Below are positions 32,601 through 40,629 of a DNA stretch of 64,000 nt, piece after piece (the first letter of the stretch is position 1; every line of letters starts with the position of its first letter). This stretch comes from JAWKTV01 sp041398905 (GTDB taxonomy: Bacteria; Planctomycetota; Planctomycetia; Planctomycetales; Planctomycetaceae): assembly GCA_041398905.1 (NCBI GenBank), contig JAWKTV010000005.1, positions 62,001 through 126,000 of the forward strand, written 5' to 3'. The translations under genes were made by a program, and so were the position numbers. The notes under the pieces were generated by a model. That model did not search any database, was not told the DNA's origin, and was given only the letters and a program-made list of their open reading frames with translations.

Positions 32601-33100
32601 GACCGGGTTCTGGTCGATGTCTTGACCGGCTCGTAAACGTCGCCACCCCCCAGTTCGTCATCGTCCAGGTCATCCAGCAGGGACCCGGATGTCGACGAGG
32701 AGATCTCGGAGATGAACTCGGGGATCTTGCCGCCTGAGGGATAACCGGACAGGTGCTGACCGGCGTCGACGGCGAGGAGCGTCGCCCAAAGGTGCTTGCA
32801 CGCCGGCTCCTTGGTCGAGCCTTCGCCGACACAACTGCAGAACATGTGCATCTCCCCGTTGTGACGGGTGAGCTGCGTCTGGTACTCGTCGCCATCGCGG
32901 ACGACGGCGAACAGGTGATCGGGGAGCACGCGAGTCACGGCGACGCGATCAGCGTCGAGATACGCCTGACCGCGAAAGCGGATATCGCCACGAAACTTCG
33001 ACTCAAACAACGCTGCCAGCGACACACATTCCTCCCTGATGACTCCGCCGTCCGTGGTGAGCCAGCGTCCGGGGCCAATTTCGATCCAATCGGCGGGCAT
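29687..33100 (-). CDS. SNF2-family DEAD/H-box helicase with SWIM zinc finger
   Basis: A 1,137-residue ATP-dependent DNA translocase of the bacterial SNF2/RapA-like group. The N-terminal SWIM finger is at residues 88-103 (CSC ... CKH). A central ~500-residue region is typical of bacterial SNF2_N-associated proteins. The motor has motif I DDMGLGKT near residue 700, motif II DEAQ near 800, motif III LALSGTPIEN, and the helicase-C motifs VFSQFTSML, LKAGGLGLNLTAA and QAIDRAHRVGQTRQV. Residues around 720-755 look out of frame between two indels: the expected motif Ia (SLIVVPKSLMFNW) lies in another frame at about 30850-30940. Start ATG at 33100. Probable role in chromatin-like DNA remodelling, repair or transcription recycling. 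Confidence 0.9.
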   Translation of the reverse strand: MPADWIEIGPGRWLTTDGGVIREECVSLAALFESKFRGDIRFRGQAYLDADRVAVTRVLPDHLFAVVRDGDEYQTQLTRHNGEMHMFCSCVGEGSTKEPACKHLWATLLAVDAGQHLSGYPSGGKIPEFISEISSSTSGSLLDDLDDDELGGGDVYEPVKTSTRTRSRKPTTVVAPPPKVMRDWETKLNDLRVRFTPNSAKARQVEQEREIFYEVDLQGSRAAGQLLVQTSQRQRRTNGQWGKLKPLKLRPDKLDDIESEDDRRILAYLVGGTPERSGWVAQQTEFQSATFRYLLPYELAGLLLPLMTSTQRMRIMGDAEGRFDPITWDDGAAWTLCLSVRQEADGDQWRVRGELRREGQSIDVRKADLLIAGGLVLKDHILSRLDDFGAFDWVSLVTDEKGLVATAGEEQSLVDQLLDMPALPELDLPDELKLEEVRVAPAPRLRIRSPRGKGWKYERLQGFVDFDYAGTSVPGSSQRWAIVQREQGRCLIRDRQAESACWSRLHELGFRRLLDNFKSERDVDIAVTELGRAARGLIADGWEVLADGREVRQAGAMRFQVRSHVDWFGLSGQVSFGDRSVSFPELLSAIARKDGTVRLDDGSLGLLPEEWLEKYGLLAGLGSAEGDEIRFSTTQAMLIDALLASQEDVDFDEPFRQLRERMQSFDGITPSKEPEGFKGELRSYQREGLGWLKFLEEFRFGGCLADDMGLGKTVQLLALLQEPQRARVQAPAVVDRRSQVADVQLGPRDRTVHSKLTWLEYSGTERHNLLEQFPKRDIIVTTYGTLRRDIDDLSKIELDYAVLDEAQTIKNAASQVSRASRLLKARHRLALSGTPIENHLSDLWSIFEFLNPSMLGRSTAFRQSIGSDEENESRKVLARGLKPFVLRRTKSQVATELPDRLEETIYCQMGKRQRKLYDELREHYRQSLLGAIKEDGMAKSKMHVLEALLRLRQVACHPGLLDEKEQHHLFAKLEFLCPQLQELIEEGHKSLVFSQFTSMLALVRQQLDERGIRYAYLDGKTRNRKEVVEEFQGDPECKVFLISLKAGGLGLNLTAAEYVFLLDPWWNPAVEAQAIDRAHRVGQTRQVFAYRLICRDTVEEKILELQKQKRELADAILEADNRMLKDLTAEDLEMLLS

Positions 33101-33422
33101 CCGCTGACGCCCGCGCGATCAACGCGCCACGGGGTGACGTGCAACAGCACCAGCACCATGCGGCGCGCGTCCTGTAAGGATAGAGTTCGCCCGCACTCGT
33201 GACTACCCAGTTCCATTCCCGTTCCAGCCCGAAGGCCACGCGAACTTGGGTGTGCTTGCTTGCCGACGCTCGGGACGAAGATCAGAATCGTCCACGGGTA
33301 TCTGTCGATTCACCCGTTGCCCCTGCGGTTGCGAGCACCGTGCTGCGGTGACGCGAGGAGCGGACGGGACCGGTCGACGAAGCTTCCGCCGTCGCCGCCG
33401 CGAGGAACGCCTTGGCGGCAAC
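33101..33422. promoter_or_regulatory. divergent intergenic region, SNF2 / S74 protein
   Basis: About 320 bases between divergent starts. Promoters for both genes must be here. I see no well-formed -35/-10 pair and no repeat. The frames across it do not resemble known proteins. Confidence 0.3.
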
Positions 33423-34730
33423 ATGACGGGGCGACGGTTTGACAGCTTGCAGGCCAGTTTTGGGAGTAGAGTCGTGCATCTTCGTGACGTCTTTGGAAGA
33501 GTGTCGGAAAGGTTCGCCCTCTGGCTGCTATTGGGAATTGCGGCATTAGGGGCCAATCGAGCGATCGCCGCTGATCTTACAGCCTCAAGCAGCTTCCCCT
33601 GGGTCAACTTTGATGTCACCACGTCCGGAACTGGACCCGAGTGGCGAATCCGCGCGACCACCGGCTTTCTCGACATCTATAACATTGAGCGGAGTCAGTT
33701 TCCGGTGTGCATCAGCGCATTGGCACCAAGCGATGCGATTCACATCTCCCATATCCCAACCGGAATCCAAGGCCAGACTGGTGACGTGGCGGTCGGGATT
33801 GGCGGCGCGGCCGATTCCGACAGGAACTTTCAGGTCCGGTCAACGTCCGCCGTCGCATCCATGCGGCTGAAAAGCTCGACGTCCGCCTGGGACTTGATCT
33901 CGATCGGCAATGAGTTCGGCATCCGCGACGAAACAACCCCATTCTTTTTCCCGTTCGCCATCGAGAAGGGCTCGCCCACTGATAGCCTGAGGATTGAAGT
34001 CGACGGCGACATCTCGATTGGCGAGGGGGCGAATGCAGCCAGCCATTACCCGCTGCACGTCTTCCGTGACAACGACACCGCTTTGCGGATCGCACAATTC
34101 ACGCAACGCAAGACCAACGGCACCGTGGTTGTAGGCTTTGAGAACAATGCCACTGCCTCCACCGCCAACAATGCCGGCTTCGACTTCGCCCTGCAGTCCA
34201 GCACGCAGCAGCGTGTCGCGGGCCGCTTCATCTGTAGTTTCATCAACACCAACGACGCCACCCGCACCGGTGCTTTCAAGTTCTTCGTCGCCAACAACGG
34301 TGGTCTGCTGGAGACAATGCGTCTGACGGGTGGCCGGGTGTCGATCGGGACGTCGAACGCCACGCACCTGCTGCGGGTTGGCAACGCCACCTGCAACGGC
34401 AGCGTGTGGGCGAACGCCAGCTCGCGCGAGCTGAAGCAGGACATCACCCCGCTCACCACCGCGGCGGCCCGTGAAGCGGTGATGTCGCTCGCGCCGGTTA
34501 CGTACGCCTACAAGGCGGAGCCGGGCGAGCAGCACGTTGGTTTCATCGCCGAAGACGTACCGGCGCTCGTCGCCATGCCGGACGGCAAGACCCTCTCCAG
34601 CATGGACATCGTCGCCGCCCTCACCAAGGTGGTGCAGGAGCAGGAGCGGGAGCTGGAAACCTCGCGTGAGAAGCAGGCGACGCTCGAAGCCCGGCTGCAG
34701 GCGCTGGAGGCACAACTCTCAGCCAGGTAG
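33423..34730 (+). CDS. secreted protein with C-terminal S74 intramolecular chaperone domain (array copy A)
   Basis: A 435-residue protein. After the ATG at 33423 a signal peptide (FALWLLLGIAALGANRAIAA) leads into a beta-rich body with fibre-like repeats (HVFRDNDTALRIAQF; GRFICSFINTNDATRTGAF; LRVGNATCNGSVW). The C-terminus is a peptidase S74 domain, as in phage endosialidase tailspikes, beginning NASSRELKQDI. Ser333 and Lys338 have the five-residue spacing of the autocleaving Ser-Lys dyad. It continues through HVGFIAEDVPALV and a coiled-coil tail (QEQERELETSREKQATLEA). In phage proteins this domain directs trimer folding and then cleaves itself off. Here it likely matures a trimeric surface fibre. 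The 3' 460 bases are nearly duplicated at 36.9-37.2 kb. Confidence 0.85.
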   Translation: MTGRRFDSLQASFGSRVVHLRDVFGRVSERFALWLLLGIAALGANRAIAADLTASSSFPWVNFDVTTSGTGPEWRIRATTGFLDIYNIERSQFPVCISALAPSDAIHISHIPTGIQGQTGDVAVGIGGAADSDRNFQVRSTSAVASMRLKSSTSAWDLISIGNEFGIRDETTPFFFPFAIEKGSPTDSLRIEVDGDISIGEGANAASHYPLHVFRDNDTALRIAQFTQRKTNGTVVVGFENNATASTANNAGFDFALQSSTQQRVAGRFICSFINTNDATRTGAFKFFVANNGGLLETMRLTGGRVSIGTSNATHLLRVGNATCNGSVWANASSRELKQDITPLTTAAAREAVMSLAPVTYAYKAEPGEQHVGFIAEDVPALVAMPDGKTLSSMDIVAALTKVVQEQERELETSREKQATLEARLQALEAQLSAR

Positions 34731-34761
34731 TGGCCGAATGGGCTGCTGAATTCGACCTTCA

Positions 34762-34795
34762 AGCGACCCGGACGCTCTTGAGCGGCCGGGTCGCT
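34762..34795. terminator. GC-rich hairpin, bidirectional terminator (repeat copy 2)
   Basis: A 10-bp stem AGCGACCCGG (34762-34771) / CCGGGTCGCT (34786-34795) with an inner CGCT/AGCG stem and a CTTG loop. It sits between the convergent S74 gene and aminotransferase fragment and is followed by TGTTGTTG. Copy 3 at 38297 has the same sequence. Confidence 0.8.
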
Positions 34796-34817
34796 GTTGT
34801 TGTGGCGGCACCAATCC

Positions 34818-35447
34818 TCACGCCAGATTCCGCAGCACTTCGACGCCCCGCTCCAGCGTCCGGTCTTCGGCCGCGTAGGAGATGCGGAAGTGGCTGTCGT
34901 GCTGGCTGAAGACGTTGCCCGGAATGATGAGCAGGTTGCGTTCGATCGCCCGTTTGACGAACTCCGTCGCGTTGCCCCCGGGGGCTTTGAGAAAGAGGTA
35001 GAACGCACCGTGAGCACCGGTGATCTCGAAGTGGCCGCCCAGTTCGCGGACCATGTAATCCCGCTTCGCCTTGTACTCAGCGACACGGTCCGAGATGTCG
35101 AGGTCCCATGCCGTGACCCCCGCCCACTGCACCGGATGCGGAGAGCATACGAACGTGAACTGCTGCAGCTTGATCATCTGCTGGATGATCGCCTTCGGTC
35201 CGTGCGCCCAGCCGATTCGCCAGCCGGTCATCGAGTGCGACTTGCTGAACCCGTCGATTACGATCGTCTGGTCGTTGTACTTCGCGGGGGACACGAACGA
35301 GCCGTCGTAGCTGAAGGAGCGGTAAATCTCGTCGCTCAACAGCGCGATGTCCCGTTCAGCCGCCAGCTCGGCGAGTCCGCGGACCTCCTCCTCGCTCGGC
35401 ACATAGCCGGTCGGGTTGGCCGGGCTGTTGAACAGTTCTGGATGCAT
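34818..35447 (-). pseudogene. class I/II aminotransferase, C-terminal half only (copy 1)
   Basis: 209 codons of clean frame giving the second half of a PLP aspartate/aromatic aminotransferase: NSPANPTGYVPSEEEVRGLA, LLSDEIYRSFSYDG, the PLP-lysine region GFSKSHSMTGWRIGWA, and a C-terminal LIIPGNVFSQHDSHFRISYA. Homology stops abruptly at 35448, exactly inside the LFNSPANPTG stretch, where unrelated plus-strand sequence begins. The full-length gene is at 38352-39424. The first residues before NSPANPTG belong to the junction, not to a natural start. It is either a partial duplication or an assembly misjoin. Confidence 0.75.
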
Positions 35448-35449
35448 CC

Positions 35450-36483
35450 AATCGCCGACAGAGCGTCAGATCACAACCGAACATCTGAGTTCATGAGCTT
35501 CCGATATAACGACAAGGGACTGCTGGTTCAACAACCGGCGATCGCCAGCTGCTCCATCGACGGCACGCTCAGCGAGAATGTCGCGTTCGATGTCGCCGAA
35601 GCATTTCTCGTTGGAGGCGGTCGAGCCGGGACAGCTCATCGCCGTCGACAGCAGTCGCCACGACGCGGTTCGGCTGACGAACGGGGCCGCCGATCGTGCG
35701 GTGATCGGTGTCGCCAGCACGCATCCCGGCGTACTGCTCGGGGGTGGTGCGTTCGACGTTGAACGAATTGAACAGAACTGGGGCAAGGAACACGCCGAGC
35801 GGTTTCGCAAGGAGCAGGCAGGTCTCGAAACGCGGGTGCTCAGGCTCACGAGCATCTCCGCGAGCAGCAGGCACGGCTCCGAATCGATCGAAACATTCTC
35901 GTTGGAGTCTTTTCGGTGCGCGTGGATGAGGCGATGGTGGTCGACGTTCAGCCAACGCCGACCCAGGAGCGTCCCTTCACCGTCAAGCGGAGCGATTGGG
36001 AACAACTGCAGGCGGGGTATGCGGCCGCCAAGGTGCAGTTCGCGCAGAGGTCGAAGCTGCGGCGATCGATCTGTTCCTCAAGGAGACGCTTGTGCCGTCG
36101 CCCTCGCCGGGCGTGTGCCTGTGCAGGTCGATGGCAGCTACGGTCACATCATGGCAGGCGATTACCTCGCGCCCAGCCCGATCCCGGGCGTCGCGATGAA
36201 GGCCAGCTCGCCGGACGACCGTCGGCGTCGCCCTCGAAAGTTTCGATGGCGAACGAGGGTCCAGATGCTGGTGCAACGTGGCTGGTACGGTGGCGAGTCC
36301 ACGCATCCCGCCGAGCAACAACTGGCTGGCCAGTTCACGGCGTAACTGACCAACGCCGCCGTCCCGAAGTCCGAACTCGACCTACTGAAGGAGCAGAACG
36401 CTGAACTGATGCGACGGCTGCTCGCGCTGGAGGAGCGGCTCAACACGCAGGAGGCCGTCACAGCCGCCGCATGCGACAAGTAG
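35450..36483 (+). pseudogene. fibre-like protein fragment with EPGQLIAVD-type domain and coiled-coil end
   Basis: In at least four frames this stretch encodes the 3' part of a planctomycete fibre-like protein. Blocks in order: GTLSENVAFDVAEAF, EAVEPGQLIAVDSSRHDAVR, VIGVASTHPGVLLGGG, NWGKEHAERFRKEQAG, VALAGRVPVQVDGSYG, GDYLAPSPIPGVAMKAS, RGWYGGESTHPAEQQ, then a TAA and the heptad coil SELDLLKEQNAELMRRLLAL to a TAG at 36481. The EPGQL/GVVSTxPG module is common at the C-termini of tail-fibre-like and S74-associated proteins. The 5' half is missing at the 35448 junction. It probably represents a second kind of fibre gene in the S74 array. Confidence 0.6.
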
Positions 36484-36561
36484 CGACTCCTTCGTCCTCG
36501 AGTTGAATGTCTCTAGTCGCGTCTTTCACAATACAACTCCGTTCTTCGGAGAAGAATCTCC

Positions 36562-38270
36562 ATGACAACCACTTCAAGGCCGATCACGAAAATGTCGCGG
36601 AGGAATTGTCGCCTCGCCTGCTCCTGCTGGTCATCGCCAGCACGTCTTCTGGGCAGGAAGTCGTTTCCATCACCGATACCGGTGACCTGGGGGTCGGCAC
36701 CGATACGCCATTCGGAGCGTTTCAGGTCATCCGCAACGATGCGACCGACCTGCGGATCGCGCAGTTCACCAACGCAACGCCGGCGGCGTCGCCGTCGTGG
36801 GCTTCGGAGACAGCGCCGGTCGCCCAGGCGAACAAACCGGCTTCGATCGCGCTGCAGTCCTCGACGGTCCAGCGGGTCGCCGGCCGTTTCATCTGCAACT
36901 TCATCGACACCAACGACGCCACCCGCACCGGTGCCTTCAAATTCTTCGTCGCCAACAACGGTGGTCTGCTGGAGACAATGCGTCTGACGGGTGGCCGGGT
37001 GTCGATCGGGACATCGAACGCCACGCACCTGCTGCGGGTTGGCAACGCCACCTGCAACGGCAGCGTGTGGGCGAACGCCAGCTCGCGCGAGCTGAAGCAG
37101 GACATCACCCCGCTCACCACCGCGGCGGCCCTGAAGCGGTGATGTCGCTCGCCGGTTACGTACGCCTCAAGGCGCCGTTGGTTTCATCCAACCCTCCATG
37201 GACCGTTAGTTACTCGCACGGATGTTCCGCCGCAGAGAACAAGGCCGTCGATTCAACGACCTTTCTCGTTTGTTTGGTTATCGACTCATGTAGATGTCTC
37301 GACATCGGTGCCGTTGGCTGACCAATTGAACATTTGGGTGCATGAGCTGATTGTTATGGGCGGTTTGACTGTTCTTTTCATGTTCTGTTTCTTTTGTTTT
37401 CAGCTTTCTTCCGGCGTTAGCCTACATCCATGAACGATGCCTGGTGTTGGCCGATGCTCGCCAGACTCGCCTGTTTATGCCTCTCTCACAGACTTGGGCG
37501 AGCCGTCTTGTCCTGCCGAACGCGTGATCAGATCCACCACAAGCACGAACTGGCATGGTCGTTTCCTCGTCGAATGGCGATCGCTCCATCCATCTCCCTC
37601 AGGCGTGTCCAGGGAATCCCCCTTTTGACACACCGATAACGACCAATGAAGAACTTTCGATATTCGCGATATCGCATTTGACTTCCAACGAAGAGAACGC
37701 CGCAGAGCAGTCATCTTCGCCGGGCAGCTGGACTGCTGGATCTGACTGGCGATACTTTCTTGATCTTCCTGACACACGGCATCCCTGGAATGCTCCAGTT
37801 CGGATCATCATTGCCGACAGCACCGCCCCCATGCCGGACCTAATGCTTATCCATGGAGTGATGGCAACATTCCCGGTTGGATGAACCAGAGTTCCGTTCC
37901 ATGTGGGCAACTCTCTTCGACCGCGGCTGGGGAACGGCTTGTGCGTTCGGTCCTGCTCATCTGAACCCTCCGCCTTGACCTCGTTTACCCCCCCGTTCGG
38001 TCAACGCATGCTCCAATGCCTCGTCCAGCATCTCCCTCCTTTGCAGTCGCGACTGCCTGGAACAACGCTGCTCTCGAAGATCCCGTCCGCGCTTACAAAC
38101 CGATCAGCGTGTCGCTTCATCGCTCGTCGCCATGCGGACACTCTCCATGGACATCGTCGCCGCCCTCACCAAGGTGGTGCAGGAGCAGGAGCGAGCTGGA
38201 AACCTCGCGTGAGAAGCAGGCGACGCTCGAAGCCCGGCTGCAGCTGGAGGCACAACTCTCAGCCAGGTAG
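36562..38270 (+). pseudogene. S74-domain secreted protein, interrupted (array copy C)
   Basis: Paralogue of the gene at 33423. From the ATG at 36562 a signal-like LLLLVIASTSSG and VVSITDTGDLGVGTDTPFG appear in two frames. The body (DATDLRIAQFTNATP; GRFICNFIDTNDATRTGAF) has diverged from copy A. From about 36915 the DNA is almost identical to copy A through the S74 site NASSRELKQDI. Small deletions at 37130-37185 then end the frame, and homology resumes only at about 38117, running to the coiled-coil tail stop at 38270. About 930 bases of unrelated, more A/T-rich DNA lie between. Several short deletions relative to copy A mark the distal part. Confidence 0.7.
37184..38116. other. unrelated A/T-richer insert within S74 copy C
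   Basis: About 930 bases with no counterpart in copy A. Both edges carry TTCATC (before 37184 and at about 38115-38120), which could be a short target duplication or chance. No terminal inverted repeats and no transposase frame are evident. The best frame (37555-37884, plus, 109 codons, containing SGSWTAGSDWRYFLDLPDTRHPWN-like sequence in two halves) is not a family I recognise. It has more T runs than the surroundings, including TTTTCATGTTCTGTTTCTTT. Its origin is unknown. Confidence 0.5.
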
Positions 38271-38296
38271 TGGCCGAATGGGCTGCTGAATTTTCA

Positions 38297-38330
38297 AGCG
38301 ACCCGGACGCTCTTGAGCGGCCGGGTCGCT
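38297..38330. terminator. GC-rich hairpin, bidirectional terminator (repeat copy 3)
   Basis: AGCGACCCGG (38297-38306) / CCGGGTCGCT (38321-38330), identical to the copy at 34762. It lies between the S74 copy C tail and the full aminotransferase gene, and belongs to the duplicated block. Confidence 0.8.
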
Positions 38331-38351
38331 GTTGTTGCGGCGGCACAATCC

Positions 38352-39424
38352 TCACGCCAGATTCCAGCACTTCGACGCCCCGCTCCAGCGTCCGGTCTTC
38401 GGCCGCGTAGGAGATGCGGAAGTGGCTGTCGTGCTGGCTGAAGACGTTGCCCGGAATGATGAGCAGGTTGCGTTCGATCGCCCGTTTGACGAACTCCGTC
38501 GCGTTGCCCCGGGGCTTGAGAAAGAGGTAGAACGCACCGTGAGCAGTGATAGTGCCGCCTAGTTCGCGGACCATGTAATCCCGCTTCGCCTTGTACTCGG
38601 CGACGGTCCGAGATGTCGAGGTCCCATGCCGTGACCCCGCCCACTGCACCGGATGCGGAGAGCATACGAACGTGAACTGCTGCAGCTTGATCATCTGCTG
38701 GATGATCGCCTTCGGTCCGTGCCCAGCCGATTCGCCAGCCGGTCATCGAGTGCGACTTGCTGAACCCGTCGATTACGATCGTCTGGTCGTTGTACTTCGC
38801 GGGGGACACGAACGAGCCGTCGTAGCTGAAGGAGCGGTAAATCTCGTCGCTCAACAGCGCGATGTCCCGTTCAGCCGCCAGCTCGGCGAGTCCGCGGACC
38901 TCCTCCTCGCTCGGCACATAGCCGGTCGGGTTGGCCGGGCTGTTGAACAGAATCAGCTTGGTGCGATCGGTGATCGCGTCTCGCACCTGTCGAGATCGAT
39001 GCGGAAGTCCGGAGGTGTCGATCACCACCGGTTTGCCGCCCACGAGGTTCGTGAGGTGCTTGTACATCACGAAGAACGGATCGAAGATGATGACCTCGTC
39101 GCCGGGGTTGACCAGCGTCGAGAGGGTCAACATCAGGCCGCCGCTGGTGCCGCTGGTGACGAACACCTGCCGGTCGGGGTGGCGGTACTCGCTGTCGACG
39201 GAGCGGATCTTCCCGAAGTGGCTTGATCCCCTGCGTCTGGCTGTAGGCGTTCTTCCCTCGGCGACCGCCTTGTTGAGTGCGTCTTTGAGGCTCGGCGTAT
39301 CGAAGTGGGGCTGCCCGATGCTCAGGTTGATCGGGTCGGTCATGTTCGCGGCGAGGTCGAACACCTTCCGAATGCCGGAGGCGTCGATCTTGGTCATCCG
39401 GTCAGCAATCCAGCGGTCGCTCAT
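38352..39424 (-). CDS. class I/II PLP aminotransferase (full-length copy, frameshifted)
   Basis: Aspartate/aromatic aminotransferase-type enzyme of fold type I, about 380 residues when indels are repaired. The ATG at 39424 gives MSDRWIADRMTKIDASGIRK, followed by INLSIGQPHFDTP, QVFVTSGTSGGLML, DEVIIFDPFFVMYKHL, NSPANPTGYVPSEEE and the Schiff-base lysine in GFSKSHSMTGWRIGWA. The segment near 39215-39260 is out of frame between two indels; the alternative frame reads KNAYSQTQGIKPLRE, the canonical substrate loop. After GWRIGWA (about 38720) many 1-5 base deletions relative to copy 1 destroy the frame. Copy 1 shows what the intact 3' half should be. Substrate is not determinable. Confidence 0.75.
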
Positions 39425-39711
39425 GGCGGTGATATCCAGCGTTCGGAAGTGGAAGTGCGCGTGATTCTCTCAGAGCCGCCCGCTTCGGCCAGTGGATCGC
39501 CCGGGGCGATGAACCCAGCGCCAAACATCGGCGATGAAGACCTGGCGGGAGTTGTCACGGTTGAGACCGGCACCCGGTACGGCGTATCGTGGGGCGACCC
39601 GGTCACTCCGGGCCATTCGCGACGTCGCACCGCGATGAGGCGTTGTGTGTGAGACCGCTGCCGCCTTGCAGTGAGGCGACATCTGCCAATCTTCAACTTG
39701 CGAGGCCAGTC

Positions 39712-40105
39712 ATGTCTGTCGAGAACGCTGCTCCCGACTCTTCCACGGGCAGTCTGCACGACTTCGCCACGTTCAAGTGGTTCATCACGCCAGTGATCAT
39801 TCAGGTGGTGTTCTGGCTGCAGGTCGCCGCCGTCGCCGGGTGGTCCATCTTCCAGTTCGTGCTGGGGGTGACCGCCCTGTTCAGCGGTGAGGGAAAATCG
39901 CCTTGCTCGCGTTTCTGATGGCGATCGGCTCGTTCTCTTCGGATGATCTTCGCCCGCATCTACCTGCGAACTGATCATTCTCATGTTCCGCATCTACGAT
40001 CGGCTCGGCGTGATCGCGTGCCAGGCCGAGCAGGCGGGGAACGGGGCCGCTGAACCCGCCGTCTCCGACATGATGGCCAACAACGGCTCTAACGCTTCAA
40101 GGTGA
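39712..40105 (+). CDS. DUF4282 membrane protein (frameshifted)
   Basis: Small inner-membrane protein of about 130 residues. From the ATG at 39712 it reads LHDFATFKWFITPVIIQVVFWLQVAAVAGW, the DUF4282 opening with a long first helix. A frameshift near 39895 moves to LLAFLMAIGS and then the conserved ELIILMFRIYDRLGVI. The family has two membrane helices and an unknown role. It ends five bases before the GNAT gene, so the two form an operon. Confidence 0.75.
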
Positions 40106-40109
40106 TCGC

Positions 40110-40629
40110 ATGCAGATTCGACACGCGGAGCTTGCCGACCGGGAGCCCGTTCGCGATCTCCACCGGGCCGCGTTTCCGAGGGGCGAAGCGGAGGTCGTCG
40201 CCGCGTGGCTCAAGCTGATCGGAGTCGTCCACCTGTCCACCCACGCACTCGTGGGTGGACATCGACGGCACCGTGGTTGGACATGTGGGATTCAGTCCGG
40301 TCACCGACCCGATGCACAGTTTCGTCGGCTACATTCTCGCCCCGCTCGCCGTGCGGCCCGAGTTTCAGCGACAAGGAATCGGCACCGCAGTTGTCGAGGC
40401 GGGTATCCAGCAACTCGTCGAGCAAGGGGTCGACATCGTGTTTGTGTACGGCGACCCCGCCTACTATGCCCGCTACGGATTCGAGCCGGCCTCCGCAGCG
40501 AGCTTTCACGCACCTTATCCGCTGCAGTACCCCTTTGGCTGGCAAGCCAGGTGCCTCACCGCATCGGCAAAGCTCCCAGCAGCGGCAACGCTCACATGCG
40601 TCGCTCTCCGTGATCCGGCCCTCTGGTAG
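40110..40629 (+). CDS. GNAT-family N-acetyltransferase (YhbS-like, frameshifted)
   Basis: About 172-residue acetyl-CoA-dependent acetyltransferase. The N-terminal MQIRHAELADREPVRDLHRAAF and the acetyl-CoA-binding motif LAVRPEFQRQGIGTAVVEAG are clear, with the YhbS-type DPAYYARYGFEPA after it. The frame changes near 40253, where GTGGGTGG has one G too many for LVVDIDGTVVG. At that place a perfect 12-bp inverted repeat (40234-40245 / 40250-40261) could form a hairpin and disturb sequencing. Co-directional with DUF4282, five bases apart. The substrate is unknown. Confidence 0.8.

Noticed and set aside
29606..32602. A 998-codon open frame on the plus strand
   Set aside because: It is the complement of the SNF2 gene, whose codon bias in high-GC DNA leaves the opposite strand open. 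No family sequence is visible in it.
37184..38116. Insertion sequence
   Set aside because: There is no transposase frame and no terminal inverted repeat; TTCATC at both edges could be chance. Kept only as an unexplained insert.
33423..38270. Prophage
   Set aside because: The S74 and fibre-like domains are phage-like, but no terminase, portal, capsid, integrase or lysis genes lie nearby, and copy A has a bacterial signal peptide.
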